A DNA stretch of 5,822 nucleotides, from the NCBI GenBank assembly GCA_030017825.1, contig JASEGW010000098.1:1-5822 (forward strand), written 5' to 3'. Below the pieces are notes generated by a model. The model had not been told where the DNA came from. It saw only the letters and a program-made list of their open reading frames with translations, and ran no database searches. Source of the stretch: a bacterium (GTDB lineage: Bacteria; UBA9089; JAHJRX01). Both the position numbers and the translations under genes were made by a program. This document shows positions 5,731 to 5,822 of this stretch, piece after piece (position 1 is the first letter of the stretch; each line of letters starts with the position of its first letter).

Positions 5731-5759
5731 ATAATAATATATACGACAAATGTTGTCAA
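5731..5759 (-). promoter_or_regulatory. Sigma70-type promoter of the operon
   Basis: A perfect -35 TTGACA (5759-5754), a 17-bp spacer and -10 TATTAT (5736-5731) point into the regulator gene. Transcription would begin near 5724, giving a leader of about 47 nt. It is the only strong promoter seen in the window and probably serves the regulator, sufC and sufB at least. Confidence 0.8.
5745..5757. promoter_or_regulatory. Probable Rrf2 operator palindrome over the -35 box
   Basis: GACAA-ATG-TTGTC is a perfect 5-bp inverted repeat with a 3-bp centre. It shares GACA with the -35 hexamer and extends into the spacer. A dimeric winged-helix protein bound here would block RNA polymerase. The adjacent gene encodes such a protein, so autorepression is the natural inference. 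The sequence is not an obvious match to the E. coli IscR type 1 site. Confidence 0.55.
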
Positions 5760-5822
5760 GAATTATCTGGTTCTTTCTTAAATTAGTTGATATTTCCTGG
5801 GGTTTAAATACCCACAATGTTG

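Noticed and set aside
5800..5813. GGGT/ACCC inverted repeat near the right edge
   Set aside because: Only four paired bases with a mismatched centre and no T-run, so it does not support a terminator or operator call.

Overview
The window carries one co-directional run of seven genes, all on the minus strand, so it is read here from right to left. DNA is AT-rich and the proteins are rich in Lys, Ile and Glu. The gene content (a two-component SufC/SufB set, Fe-S-type PP-loop sulfurtransferases, an Rrf2 regulator) suggests a low-GC anaerobic bacterium. I cannot name a lineage from the sequence. No RNA gene, IS element, CRISPR array or phage gene was seen, and no gene-free stretch exceeds 160 bases.

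Region 1 (5822-5246): a strong sigma70-type promoter with a perfect 5+5 palindrome across its -35 box, a tandem 10-bp repeat in the leader, then an Rrf2/IscR-type regulator with three Cys. Region 2 (5242-3283): an ABC ATPase of SufC type and one SufB/SufD-type scaffold, the minimal (SMS-like) Fe-S assembly pair. Spacing is tight from the regulator to sufC (3 bp) and on to sufB (25 bp). Region 3 (3282-1953): a 152-bp gap, a DUF318-type permease of the SO_0444 Cu/Zn efflux kind, and immediately after it a previously easy-to-miss 39-codon ORF that is the C-terminal half of a heavy-metal-associated (HMA) domain. The half-domain lies in the -1 frame relative to the permease, and an A AAA AAG heptamer (the dnaX slippery sequence) sits just before the permease stop. 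Region 4 (1936-64): two different PP-loop ATP pyrophosphatases, one ThiI/MnmA-like with a probable RNA-binding tail and one LarE. Each has a CxxC plus a third distal Cys, the pattern of [4Fe-4S]-dependent sulfur transferases.

Reading them together (inference): the Rrf2 protein senses Fe-S status and represses its own operon; SufBC builds clusters; the exporter removes thiophilic metals that poison exposed clusters; the two PP-loop enzymes are Fe-S clients that put sulfur on tRNA-like and pyridinium nucleotide substrates. The points most worth checking are the permease/HMA -1 frame arrangement, the regulator's altered cluster ligands (Arg where IscR has its His ligand), and the pairing of two three-Cys thiolases with a minimal Suf system.
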